Source: Apostichopus japonicus (lineage: Eukaryota > Echinodermata > Holothuroidea > Aspidochirotida > Stichopodidae). Taken from it: a stretch of DNA of 64,000 nucleotides. Below the pieces are notes generated by a model. That model was not told where the DNA came from, did not search any database, and saw only the letters and a program-made list of their open reading frames with translations. The position numbers and the translations under genes are program-made. The stretch covers positions 8,721,001 to 8,785,000 of the forward strand of contig NC_092562.1 of NCBI RefSeq assembly GCF_037975245.1. The letters are read 5' to 3'. Positions 46,301 to 55,440 of the stretch are shown here, piece by piece. The first letter of the stretch is position 1. Each line of letters opens with the position of its first letter.

Positions 46301-49300
46301 TTGTTTTTTATTTCTGTGTTTTCCTTTGTCTTTTGTTTCTGACTGCTGTGGTCTCTCTTCTCTTTTGAGTTAAATACTGTGTTTTCTATTTTCTTTGGTT
46401 TTCTCTTGCTGTTTTTTTCTTTGTCTTTTGTGTTTTTCCTCTTTTTTTTTACATCTGATCAAAGAGATACTTGCAAGATTCTTTTCAGGTTCATTCTCTC
46501 TTGAAAAAGCTGCAAATACTTTACTGTCTATTCATTTGCTAAAAGGCAGCAGCTGACATAAAACTCAGTTCGTACAAGGCAAAAGGCAGCAAAAGAACTA
46601 GAAAAGTACTAGCCACTAATATTAGGAAAATCCATCCCTCTGATTATAAGATCCGCTCTAAGGTACTAGCCACTAGGATTAGGAGAATCCATCCCTCAGA
46701 TTATAAGATCTACTAAAAGGTACTAGCTACTAGGATTAGGAGAATCCATACCTCTGATAATAAGATCTGCTCTAAGGTACTAGCCACTAGGATTAGGAAA
46801 ATCCATCCCTCAGATTATAAGATCTACTAAAAGGTACTAGCTACTAGGATTAGGAGAATCCATACCTCTGATAATAAGATCTGCTCTAAGGTACTAGCCA
46901 CTAGGATTAGGAAAATCCATTCCCCTAATTATTAGATCTAAGGTACTAGCCTTCTTTCTTCATTGCTTCATTTTTATCTCCTTTTGTTTTCTATTACTGT
47001 TTCTCATTCTTTTGTTTCTGATTGCTTTGTTTTCTCTGCTCTTGATGACTGTGAAATGGAGCCAACCTGTGTATTTGTTTGTCCTTTGCTATATTAATTG
47101 GTGTAAATCAAAGCCAAGTACTTTTGTAATGGTCTACAACAACATTGGAAGACATACGTGAAAAACTTAAATGAATGTATGTATTTTAGATCCTCCTGCA
47201 AGCAGGAACTTGCAAAGAAGCCATCATTGGTTTATCGAAGTTGTAAGCTGACTGAAGTCAGTCTCTTAGATTCATATTTTAACATCCACGATTATGAATT
47301 GATAATTGTCAACAACTCTGTAACTGGACGACATACATTAATCTTGGAGTGACTCGAACTCGGGACCTTATGATTGAAAGGCACTAGCGTTAACCACTGA
47401 GCTGACACGCCATGAAATATATACTATAGAGAGCTACGTCTAGAGGAAATGAGACCAGAAAGTCTGTTGGCTTTGTGCTCCCTCGCTACACAATTTGCTC
47501 AAAATTCCACATATCTGACTGATGTAGAGCAAGGTAAGGCTTTAACAGTATAGAACTTTACTTTCCCAAATGTTTCAATATCCAGAAAGAAGTCTTCCTA
47601 GGTGAAATATAGACACAGCTGTGTGAACAAATGGACATTTCCTTATACCAAATTCAAGCTACTTTAGGAAAGCTCTGCCACCAACCATCCCTGAAATAAT
47701 TGTTATTAAATGCATGAGAGTAATACATGACATTGTTTATACACTGTGAAATATCACTAAAACTAACTGCCAGAGCCAAAGTCATTAAGTATAAGTCAAA
47801 GAGAATAAGACCAATTTTGTGACCATTTGAGATACCCTCTTGACTAATATGAGCCAATTTTGAGGACATTTGAGATAACCTGTAGACCCATTTATGGTCA
47901 GAGGTGAAATTGAAAATTGATGAGGACCACTTGTGTCTGTTTAATAAAGTTTCAAACACAAGAGTCACAACCAATTGAAGCTGATTTAATTTCCTGGATG
48001 ACTATATATGTATAGTTGAACATCACTTGAGATCTATTTTATACTGGACCCATTCACTAAACTGAACTGAAATTGACCCAACTATGTTCACCAAAGGAAA
48101 GTCATAGCATGGTACTCACAGATTAATTGTACTTTTATTTGGATTTTACAAGTTAACAAGCACTACATACTTTGACACATGTTGATATCATGTGAACTTT
48201 GACCTCTACCAATTTCTGATAGCTGGTTCTACATACTAAGTATGAAGTTCCACAAAATTTTTACTTTTTGAGTTATCATGTTTCACAAGGTTTTATAGAC
48301 TATGACTTAAATGTTGACTGCAAATGACCTTTGACCCCCACCAATTTCAATAGGGTTCTTGTACTTACCAAGCTGGATCTACATACTAAGAATGAAGTCT
48401 AACAAAGATGTACTTTTTGAGTCTAATAATTTACACATAATTTACACAGTTTCCAGACTTTGACCTCTTTCTGGTTACCCTAAATGACCATTGAACTTCA
48501 CTAAACAGAATAGGGTTCTTGTACTCAATAAGATGGATCCACATACCAAGTATATAGTTAATCCACTATGACCTTGTTGACTTGTGATGTTAACAAGCGT
48601 CACAGACACACACACACGCACACACTTGTATTACATTCAGACCGAGGACCCCATTGTATTTTCCATTGTTCAAATCCATGTACCCAAACCTTAACAATAG
48701 CCCATAACAACTGAATTCTTTCGAGGACTTGGTGATTCTTTAGAAATCACATCCGAGGACCTGGAATTCTTTTGTTCCAGCCCTCGGTCAAAATACAAAA
48801 CAAGTGCACGCACACAGGCGCACACACCATCACCATCGTATGCATTCCTTCTGCCTCCAGCAAGGAATGAAAATAATTATGGTTCCAATGTCATGTTTTA
48901 ATCTACACATCTCAACATCTACACTGCTATTATCAAAGAGGATAATATAAAATGTGAACAATCTGGTTGGGAGTATACAAATTAAGAAAGGTGTGATATT
49001 AATATGCCAGTCACGGTCCAACCGAAGCACTCTTGTAAATGGTCGAGAGGGTATTTTACTTCCTGGACTGAAAAATCACCTTGCAACTGGTTGTGAAATG
49101 AGACAAAAAAGTTTCTGCCATCATCAAAAGACTGATTGATTATTGCTATAAAATTACCCTGTTTTCTCTTTGACTTGGGACCCGGGACAGCAACACTCTC
49201 AGGAGTCTGTTCTGACGGTGATAACATGAGAGCTGTTATTGTACTGTCATGAACACGATGTACATCGGCCAGGAGATGCAGCTCAATGTCTGTAATTAAA

Positions 49301-52300
49301 TCACAGCTGACAACCAGTACATCTGTCTGCAAACACATAAACAAGAAACCATCATTACTAATCTTCTACTTTAAACGACTAATACTTTATGAATAGAGAC
49401 ACGCCCAAGGGGGGACGTGGAAGGGATCCTAGCAGTACGAAATACGGCACAACGCAATAGTATCCAGTTTCATCAGTGTTTTACAGCACAAGTTCAGAAC
49501 TGTTAAAGAACAACCTATGCCCAGTATTAATTAAAGGTGATAGCCAGCATCCTCTAAACCCTCAACATATATGGAAGCAGTGTCATCACCACCAGGACAC
49601 TCTTGCTATCAAACCCAGAAAATATCTGTTTTTCTTCGATTAATTAATTTCACTCTGAAAACTTGCTGTCATAGAACCTCTATACTTAAAACCTTGGTCA
49701 GCAGTGAACAAACAGCGTGGCCCCAGCTGGGGACTAACTGCTTCACTCAGTGTAACAATATATACAAGTCTCTACTGACCTTGGAAGCAAGAGCAGCAGT
49801 ACCCTATATACTGTGTTTACAACTTACTAACTTACTAAACTTACTAAACACTCTACACACTAAGAAAATGACACTTCAATCTCTTAGAAAGTAGGCAATA
49901 AACACTGGACTAAGTTCTGTAGCACATGTACACTAAACCCACAGTTGTAAAGAGGCTATGCAAAGAAGGTAGCCCACTGGCACTCAACATCCTGTTTCTA
50001 GAAAATTGAGAGAACAAAGGAAGGTGAACATGAGGATGACAGAGTTCACCCATGGAGAGCCAAACAGGCAAAATTTCAATTTACCACATGTACATACAGT
50101 AGTTAGGGCAGACAGTAATACTTGTGGAATAATGCAAGACACAGGTTGACATGTGTGAGCTTAATGCAGACTTTAATTACGCATGGAGTAAATCAGTGAT
50201 GATTTCCAATCTCCATTAACATGAAAGTTTACCCGGCTTTTTAATGTTTTAATTTTATGTTATAATTTCCTGGTCATTTCTTCATTATTGTAAATTACAC
50301 TTGTACAACAGGTACTTATGACAATTGTAAATGTCTCGAACAATGTTACAATGTTGACTTCCAAACCTTAAATAATTTATCACTGAGGTGAAAGCCCCTA
50401 ATTCTTTACCCATACAAGTATTCTTGTTGTATTAGAAGCTTTCAGTCAAAGCCCCTGACTCCTTACCCTGGAAACAAGGATTCTTGCTGTATTAAAAGCT
50501 TCCAGTCAGAGCTGTATCTTGTGTTGGAAAGCAAGATTGCATCATTTCTGAATGTGCTGTATCACACAAAATGGGGCTCTCCATAGATTTAACAGAGGAC
50601 ACTGTCATATTGTGGTGTTCAGTAATCTCTGAGTTGCAGTAACACGATCGCATAAAGGTGCTCACAAACTTAAAACACACCTGACCTGAAATCTTGCACA
50701 CTGACTAGCTAGGTGACTGACTAGTTCAAAGTTCCACTTGTGTAGTTTCGTTGAATGAGAAACATACTTTAGAAAACACCAGTTTAGGTGCACTCCAAAC
50801 AGGTAGCTAGACTTAAAACTTCAAAACTATGTATGAAAAGATCTCTCCATCAAAAATAACAAAGCAAATTGTATATATATATATATACTAATAGTGATGA
50901 AACTGATATACACGAATAGTGATGAAACTGATATGATCAACAGTGTGAGACTGTAGTTTGATAGGATGGATATGACAGCGCCCTCTATTTATGTTGGTCA
51001 GAGTGGCTGAAGAGTTCCCATTGGATACATTCTCTTTAAGATTTCTACCTGGTTACAATTAGTATATATGCACCCGACACAGTGATTACAGAGTTCACAA
51101 TTAGTATGACCCATCCAATACAGAATATTATGTGTCCCACAGTAATATTTTATTGATACACTTGAAAAGCTTAAAAACAAAGTAAAAATGCCCAACTTAA
51201 TCCCTCATGGTTGCAATTTTGGTGGGCTTAAATAGCAGAATATAATTCAAAGGTATATCTCATCTTTCATAAGCAATGACCAGCTTATTTCATTATTAAA
51301 TACAGCTTTCATTAATAGATGTATTAAACATAAACCACCAGTATGAAAACTTAATCAAACTGTACTGTACGAATTATTTTGTCAAATGTTTACTTTGATT
51401 TTATCTGATATAAACCGCAGTGTATCGGCAGTGCCCCAGTCTTCCTCATCCGGTATGGTTACATATTCCAGAGTTATGTCCAGGTTCCTCGCGGACCGCA
51501 GTGCCTGTATAAGGTCCCCTCGAATGGATTCCAAGATGACCACAATTGCACCTATAAAATAAAAACAGAGAAAGACCAGTTTAACAACCAGACACCAAAT
51601 TTACTGCCAAATTATAAACTCATAAAGACAGAAATGCATTTTAAATACATGTTTGAATGTGGAATAGATCTCACAATGTCTGCCCATTACTTATATGTAA
51701 TATCCATAACTAAGCTGTCCTAGGGAAACTTCTACCATGATATTTAATCCCCTTCTTAATAATTGCCACGACACTTGTCTTGACAGCCTAAATGATCTCT
51801 CTAAATCAGGGGTGGGTGACCTTTTTGAATGAATGGGCCAGATATAAGGGGTGAAAAATTGACTGGGCCGCACCTAACCAATGACCTGCTGTTTCAAACC
51901 TTTGATTCCGAGGACTTTCAAGCAATAGGTGTGTGTACTTAATCTGCATTCACAAAAACATAATGTCAATACAGTACAGCTGATAATTAATGGGGAAAAT
52001 AGGCCTACCTGACAGCATCATTAGTGCCGATAAATTCTAAGCAGCTAGCTCGTTTTTTGTGATGTTGTAAAATAGATTGATTTTGTTCCCCTTTTTCTTG
52101 AGACATCTCACAGGCCGCAAAAGAATCACTGGCAGGCCGCATGTGGCCTGCGGGCTGTAGGTTGCCTACCCCTGCTCTAAATGGTTAACCTGCAGTCTCA
52201 TTATAGCGATGAGGACTGGGTAGTTGTACTGTAGTGTGATTGGCAGCTAGACACAGGTATTGATTCTGATGTCAGTGGCTCTAGGAATTTCTAACATTTA

Positions 52301-53728
52301 TTATTCATTTAACAAGCTTGCTCTGTTGGTCACTTTGCTGTATCATACATTGCCAGCTCACTCACCTGGGTAATGATTAGGAGAAACAGAAAGTTATCCA
52401 GTGGAGAAGTCCTGATGTAAATACCAAACAGCTTTATTTTTATATTATACATTTGTCAATGCTGCCGACCCCTTCTCCACTCTCCCCTCACTAAACTGTT
52501 ACTGAGTCAATTGCAGGTTCATGGCATGAGAAACGTAAATTTTTGTTTGATTTCAGATTTATGCATATATATGCCTCTGTACTTACCTATGGTTATTTTA
52601 TTTGTTTTGCTTCCATTTAGCTACAATTAAAACTGTGAGGGGTCACTGTTATTTCAATACTCTTTAAAGTTATGTACAAACATTTTTTTATATAAATACA
52701 AAAATTTGCAAAACTATCTATATAAACTAGCTTCTTTTTTTGATACGTTAATATTTCGTCAGTTCGATGAATGGGAAACATAAAGAAACTTAAATTTAGG
52801 TTTTCTGAAGTGTTTTTGCAGCCTCCTACTACACAATTCGTTGGCATTTTGATAATAACAGTTTGACAGAGTGAAGTGAATAGCTCGATCAAAATTTTGT
52901 TCTCGACCTACTCCGCACAAGTACGTCACAGGGTGACCTGCAGTCATGTGAGCGCTTAGGAATTTTTGCGCAGAGAGCAGATTCCTTGTCCAAAAGTGCT
53001 AGGTTTGATCAATTTTTACTGAGTCCGATAAGAAAATAATACAATGTGTCATACATCAATGGAAAGGTACAAGTGTAAAGATTCAATGTAACATACATTT
53101 GAAAGGATTAGAGAATGTCGAAAAACCACCAGCTGTGCATATTAACTGAAAACACTGTTAAATTACCAACCTTCAACATTCCATGTTCTGAAAGTTCTAA
53201 GGAATAACAAGCACCAGCAGAATAACTGGCTGGGCAGATTTTTGCCAATCAGACAATAGCCCCCCCGCCCCGCCCCCCAAAAAATCTTGAAAAGCACAGA
53301 GTGTTAATGAATAAACAATCTAATGATTTAGAAATTTGTATTGTACTGTACATCCATCACTGGAGAGTGACTCATCTATGATTTCTCAAATCCAAGTACA
53401 AAATAAAATCAATCACTGATGAGAAACATCAGTTACATGTGTCTGTAAAAGGAGGGTTATCTGATACAGAACATTTAAATTAGATTCTCTGAATGTCCAT
53501 AGCATAACAGAGTATTTGTCTTTGCAAACAAGAAGTAGAGCTGGGTTAAACGGCCCGACAAAAATCATAATTTCTCATACTTTCAAATCCAGCTTTTTCC
53601 AGCATGTGGAGTGGATACCACAACATTGGTTTGTTGCCAATGGGCAGAAGAGGCTTGGCCTTATTGGTGGTTAGGTCTACCATTCTGGATCCACGGCCAG
53701 CAGCCATCACAACAGCCTGAAACTCCAT
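37264..53728 (-). CDS. EIF2B3: EIF2B3, eIF2B gamma subunit, exons 1-6 (partial gene)
   Basis: Six exons encode the first roughly 269 residues of the gamma subunit of eIF2B, the cytosolic guanine-nucleotide exchange factor for eIF2. Human eIF2B gamma is about 450 residues. Joined coding segments: 53728-53581, 51551-51394, 49326-49158, 46031-45923, 42362-42264 and 37388-37264. All introns are GT-AG with consistent phases (1, 0, 1, 2, 2, then 1 at the open end). The product starts [15 protein letters not shown] and contains [42 protein letters not shown] and [18 protein letters not shown], the nucleotidyltransferase-like fold of the family. In gamma this fold supports the epsilon subunit's activity. 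The C-terminal left-handed beta-helix exons were not found in 1-37263. No stop or frameshift is seen, so the visible part looks functional. Confidence 0.93.
37389..38000 (-). other. EIF2B3 intron 5, 3' part
   Basis: AT-rich intron sequence with no further feature seen. Confidence 0.6.
38001..39556. repeat. 41-bp minisatellite, about 38 copies (EIF2B3 intron 5)
   Basis: Units read 'gtaacatctctggttacaac' followed by 'tggaaccagcttggagtaca' and 't', with recurring variants in the middle (ccaacc, gcaatc, gaatcac). The spacing 38127, 38168, 38209 gives exactly 41 bp. Subgroups of adjacent units are repeated together, so a higher-order pattern exists. Confidence 0.95.
39557..40209 (-). other. EIF2B3 intron 5, non-coding
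   Basis: No supported feature. Confidence 0.45.
40210..40414 (+). mobile_element. tRNA-derived SINE, 5'-truncated copy
   Basis: Shares with 47165-47412 the B-box end (agagtcactccaagatt), the body ('cttcagtcagcttgcggctt') and the 3' end 'cctgcttgcaggaggattt' followed by TACA repeats. The tRNA-like head is only partly present. Confidence 0.65.
40415..41509 (-). other. EIF2B3 intron 5, non-coding
   Basis: AT-rich, with no supported feature. Confidence 0.45.
41510..41863 (+). mobile_element. hAT-type MITE (family 1), copy A
   Basis: Begins CAGGGGTGGGAAACC, a typical hAT end. The right end (attgctcatgccag) is degenerate. Flanking octamers ACCGAGAT (41502-41509) and ACCTAGAT (41864-41871) differ at one base and are read as an 8-bp target duplication. 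It is closely related to 51807-52174. Confidence 0.72.
41876..42005 (-). mobile_element. tRNA-derived SINE, partial copy
   Basis: 3' half of the SINE family in inverted orientation: TGTA tract, 'atcctcctgcaagcaggaac', then 'ctgaccgaagtcagtctctt'. It lies directly beside the hAT MITE. The tRNA head is missing. Confidence 0.62.
42264..42362 (-). CDS. EIF2B3: EIF2B3 exon 5
   Basis: 99 nt. Acceptor CTCCCATAG, donor AG|GTAAGA. Encodes [20 protein letters not shown] and [12 protein letters not shown], matching the conserved LVDAHLYCLKK..VDFL motif. Confidence 0.92.
42829..43137 (+). mobile_element. hAT-like MITE (family 2)
   Basis: Ends CAGGGTTTCCCTAAC and, inverted, CAAGGGTTCCCTAAC. The flanking octamers (CCTTTAAC and CCTTAGAT) agree at only 5 of 8 positions, so the target duplication is uncertain. 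It lies in EIF2B3 intron 4. Confidence 0.6.
43138..45060 (-). other. EIF2B3 intron 4, non-coding
   Basis: No gene was recognised. 44095-44330 is pyrimidine-rich. At about 44402-44432 the word 'gaagatcctgctaggatcga' plus 'aacgtt' resembles conserved ends of interspersed repeats, but no family was assigned. Confidence 0.45.
45065..45345. repeat. Degenerate (CTGA/CTCA)n tetranucleotide array
   Basis: Mixed ctgactgactcactcactga-type units in intron 4. Confidence 0.92.
45605..45912. repeat. Second degenerate (CTGA)n array, next to the exon 4 donor
   Basis: Same composition as 45065-45345, with gactatctgactgattgag-type interruptions. It stops about 10 nt from the EIF2B3 exon 4 splice donor. Confidence 0.9.
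45923..46031 (-). CDS. EIF2B3: EIF2B3 exon 4
   Basis: 109 nt. Acceptor TCGTCTAG, donor AG|GTAAGT. Encodes [20 protein letters not shown] followed by [15 protein letters not shown], aligning with the family's DFIGVDS..KRLLFM..EADLDEEL.I segment. A degenerate CTGA array ends within about 15 nt of the donor on the intron side. Confidence 0.88.
46190..46460. repeat. Pyrimidine-rich degenerate repeat
   Basis: Repeated words 'ttgattgctgt', 'ttttctttgtcttttg' and 'tctgactgctgtg'. The same style resumes at about 46960-47040 on the other side of the 57-bp array. Confidence 0.7.
46600..46945. repeat. 57-bp tandem repeat, about 6 copies, alternating A/B types
   Basis: Units contain 'ggtactagccactaggatta' and 'aatccatccctcagattata' plus 'agatct'. 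Two unit types alternate ('gccactag...attataagatctactaaa' and 'gctactag...ataataagatctgctcta'), giving a 114-bp dimer period. Confidence 0.92.
47165..47412 (-). mobile_element. tRNA-derived SINE, most complete copy
   Basis: Read on the minus strand, the first 67 nt (47412-47346) look like a tRNA gene: an A-box-like TCAGCTCAGTGG, a B-box-like GAGTTCGAGTC, and an intervening arm. A body follows that ends in CCTGCTTGCAGGAGGATCT (a small hairpin) and a TACA tract. These are the promoter and parts expected of a Pol III SINE. It is in EIF2B3 intron 3. Confidence 0.75.
47413..48179 (-). other. EIF2B3 intron 3, non-coding
   Basis: No supported feature. Confidence 0.45.
48180..48600. repeat. Dispersed repeat of about 130-bp units
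   Basis: Three diverged units share 'tttgacct', 'aatagggttcttgtact' and 'acatactaag.atgaagt'. A short CA tract follows at 48603-48626. Related words occur near 19.4 kb. Unclassified. Confidence 0.55.
49158..49326 (-). CDS. EIF2B3: EIF2B3 exon 3
   Basis: 169 nt. Acceptor TTTGCAG, donor G|GTAATT. Encodes [20 protein letters not shown] and [20 protein letters not shown], ending KSKRKQ. It matches the DVLVLSCDLITD block and the basic linker of the family. Confidence 0.92.
49327..51393 (-). other. EIF2B3 intron 2
   Basis: A 2.07-kb intron with no recognised insertion apart from a TA tract near 50873-50887 and a small direct repeat ('aatagtgatgaaactgatat') at about 50890-50936. Confidence 0.6.
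51394..51551 (-). CDS. EIF2B3: EIF2B3 exon 2
   Basis: 158 nt. Acceptor TTTTATAG at 51552-51553 and donor AAA|GTAAAC. Encodes [18 protein letters not shown] and [20 protein letters not shown], aligning with the conserved PDD.DxGTADSLR region of the family. Confidence 0.92.
51807..52174 (+). mobile_element. hAT-type MITE (family 1), copy B, with 8-bp TSD
   Basis: Begins CAGGGGTGGGTGACC and ends GGTTGCCTACCCCTG, an inverted pair typical of hAT elements. It is flanked on both sides by CTCTAAAT (51799-51806 and 52175-52182), an exact 8-bp target duplication. The body is shared with 41510-41863. It is in EIF2B3 intron 1 and has no coding capacity. Confidence 0.88.
52700..52846 (-). pseudogene. THAP-domain N-terminal fragment
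   Basis: On the minus strand an ATG at about 52846 opens [20 protein letters not shown] and then [19 protein letters not shown]. The start MP-x-x-C-x4-C and the FMFP motif are the beginning of a THAP zinc finger. The second half (VCSxHF) does not follow in frame, so this is a broken copy or a single exon. It lies in EIF2B3 intron 1 and is more likely a remnant of a THAP transposon than a host gene. Confidence 0.55.
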
Positions 53729-53758
53729 GATATCTTTCAGCAGGTAGCACTTTCAAAT
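53581..53758 (-). CDS. EIF2B3: EIF2B3 exon 1 (coding 53728-53581)
   Basis: Encodes [20 protein letters not shown] ... MLEKAGFE plus one base, then the donor A|GTATGA. The ATG fits the family's usual start exactly. About 30 nt upstream, at 53760-53759, is a strong polypyrimidine-AG acceptor (ctttctttcattag), so the 5' UTR is probably spliced and a non-coding first exon should lie further right. Confidence 0.92.
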
Positions 53759-54024
53759 CTAATGAAAGAAAGATAAAAAAAACAAAATAATTATAAATAG
53801 ATTACGACAATCAATTGAGTTTTGAGCTTACAATCTTTATGAATTTTTCATGATTAAATTAAAAAGAGTGTGTCATATTCATCTATATCAATTACTATGA
53901 AACAACACTTAATGTAAAGTAACAAAATTTCAATGATGATCAGATTAATGAATGGAGTTTATATATTAAAGCACATTGGAATATACTGTACCTAAGTACA
54001 GTGCAGTTACACACAGTCATTTAC
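53759..54024 (-). other. EIF2B3 upstream region or 5' UTR intron
   Basis: AT-rich. The polypyrimidine-AG acceptor at 53760-53759 suggests an intron extending to the right. No non-coding first exon could be placed with confidence. Confidence 0.4.
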
Positions 54025-54028
54025 TTAA

Positions 54029-54385
54029 AGGGTGTTTAGACTCGCGCACAAAGAAACGTCTCATGTCGGTAATCTGACCTAGTTTCGAATGAGGTGTAAC
54101 AGAAGTGTTAGACACCACCATCGACCCCAGAAAACACACACAAAGCTTGCTACCATCGGTAATTAGACACTACTGTACAGTCAATACATACAGCTACGGT
54201 CAATACCCACAACACAGCGTACATAGAAGCGATGGACATCTCAGGTCTGGATAAAAGATAACAAGGTATCACGTTTCATTACTGTCTGCATTTTGTAGCG
54301 ACAAGAAGAAAACTTCACTTGCAAGCAACGGAAAGTTAACTTTTTCAGAGCGCGGCACGCGGTTTGGGGAGAGTCTTCAATGCCT
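54029..54385 (-). mobile_element. TTAA MITE, copy 4
   Basis: Same family as 8358-8691, inverted, with TTAA at 54025-54028 and 54386-54389. It sits 0.3 kb upstream of the EIF2B3 start codon. Confidence 0.8.
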
Positions 54386-54389
54386 TTAA

Positions 54390-55440
54390 ATAGAACAATC
54401 ACATTAGCGAGTTTTGAAGCTGTTATCATGCTCTGAGCTAGTGTTAATCCTTCTTGCTGTAGCGTGAAAGCAGCGCAGTTATTTATGTTGTATAAAGCAA
54501 AGTACAATGCATTTATGTCTGATATAATTCGTATTTACGTGGTACATAATTCGGATTTATGTCGGCATAATTCAGCAATTACGTCGGACATAACTCAGCA
54601 ATTATTTCCCATGCGGCCTACCATAAACGGGCGCAACGAAAGTCAATATTAAGGTCATTATTGGCACTCCACCGATAGGCTAAAAGTAAAAGGACAGTAC
54701 AACATACTACCTACATCGCATTAGGCCTAGTTCCGCGAAACAAACATTTGCGTAAACGAACACTACTAACAGTAGCAACAGTCCGCTAGCACTGACCACA
54801 GTAAAGTGAGCCGCACTTTCAGCCGCGTTTTCAAACGATGAGAGGTGACAGCAATTGTTGAAGTTAGAGTGTGCATACTCGAAATGTGCAACTAGACAGG
54901 CTAGCGAAGCGCAATACGGTGTCTTGTAATGGCCATTATTCATCATAAGTCTGACAACAGGCACATTAGCTTTACAATTAATATTAATAATAATAATAAT
55001 TATCTCAATTTAAAATAACTTGGCAATTTGATTTTTCCCTCTTTTCTTCAGGCTGTAAAGAAAAATCACCGTTGGACGCTTTTCGAGGACAAACGTGCAC
55101 CTAAGGGAAACATGAAACATATACAGATCATAAATTAATCTCCATATCATTTCAATTTTGTGAGGGCAAGGCGTCCATTCTGAATCTTTATTTAACGTAA
55201 AATGAATGTGAGGACGGGTCAACGTGTGCGTCGAAAAGGAGACTGATGTAAATATAGACTTTTCTTTCCCAGATCAAAATTGAGCGAGTGAGTGCATGTA
55301 TATGTTTTGTCGTAATACCCTTGTAGTTTTCTATACCACCATGACAAAAGAGGAGACGTAACCATAATTGATGAAAAAATAATAAAAAATATATGGAATG
55401 ATAAGTATCATCAGCTTTACAAAAGTTTATAATCAAATTA
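54390..55440. other. Possible EIF2B3 promoter region, otherwise non-coding
   Basis: 54600-54960 is less AT-rich, with more CpG than its surroundings (for example 'ccgcgaaac', 'cagccgcg'). It is therefore a candidate promoter or first exon for EIF2B3. This is inference only, and no core promoter element was pinned down. 55010-55440 is AT-rich with nothing recognised. Confidence 0.3.

Noticed and set aside
54707-54964. An 85-codon minus-strand open frame upstream of EIF2B3 with a hydrophobic stretch
   Set aside because: No homology was recognised and there is no support for splicing or an upstream ORF. It lies in a moderately GC-rich region where long frames are more likely by chance.
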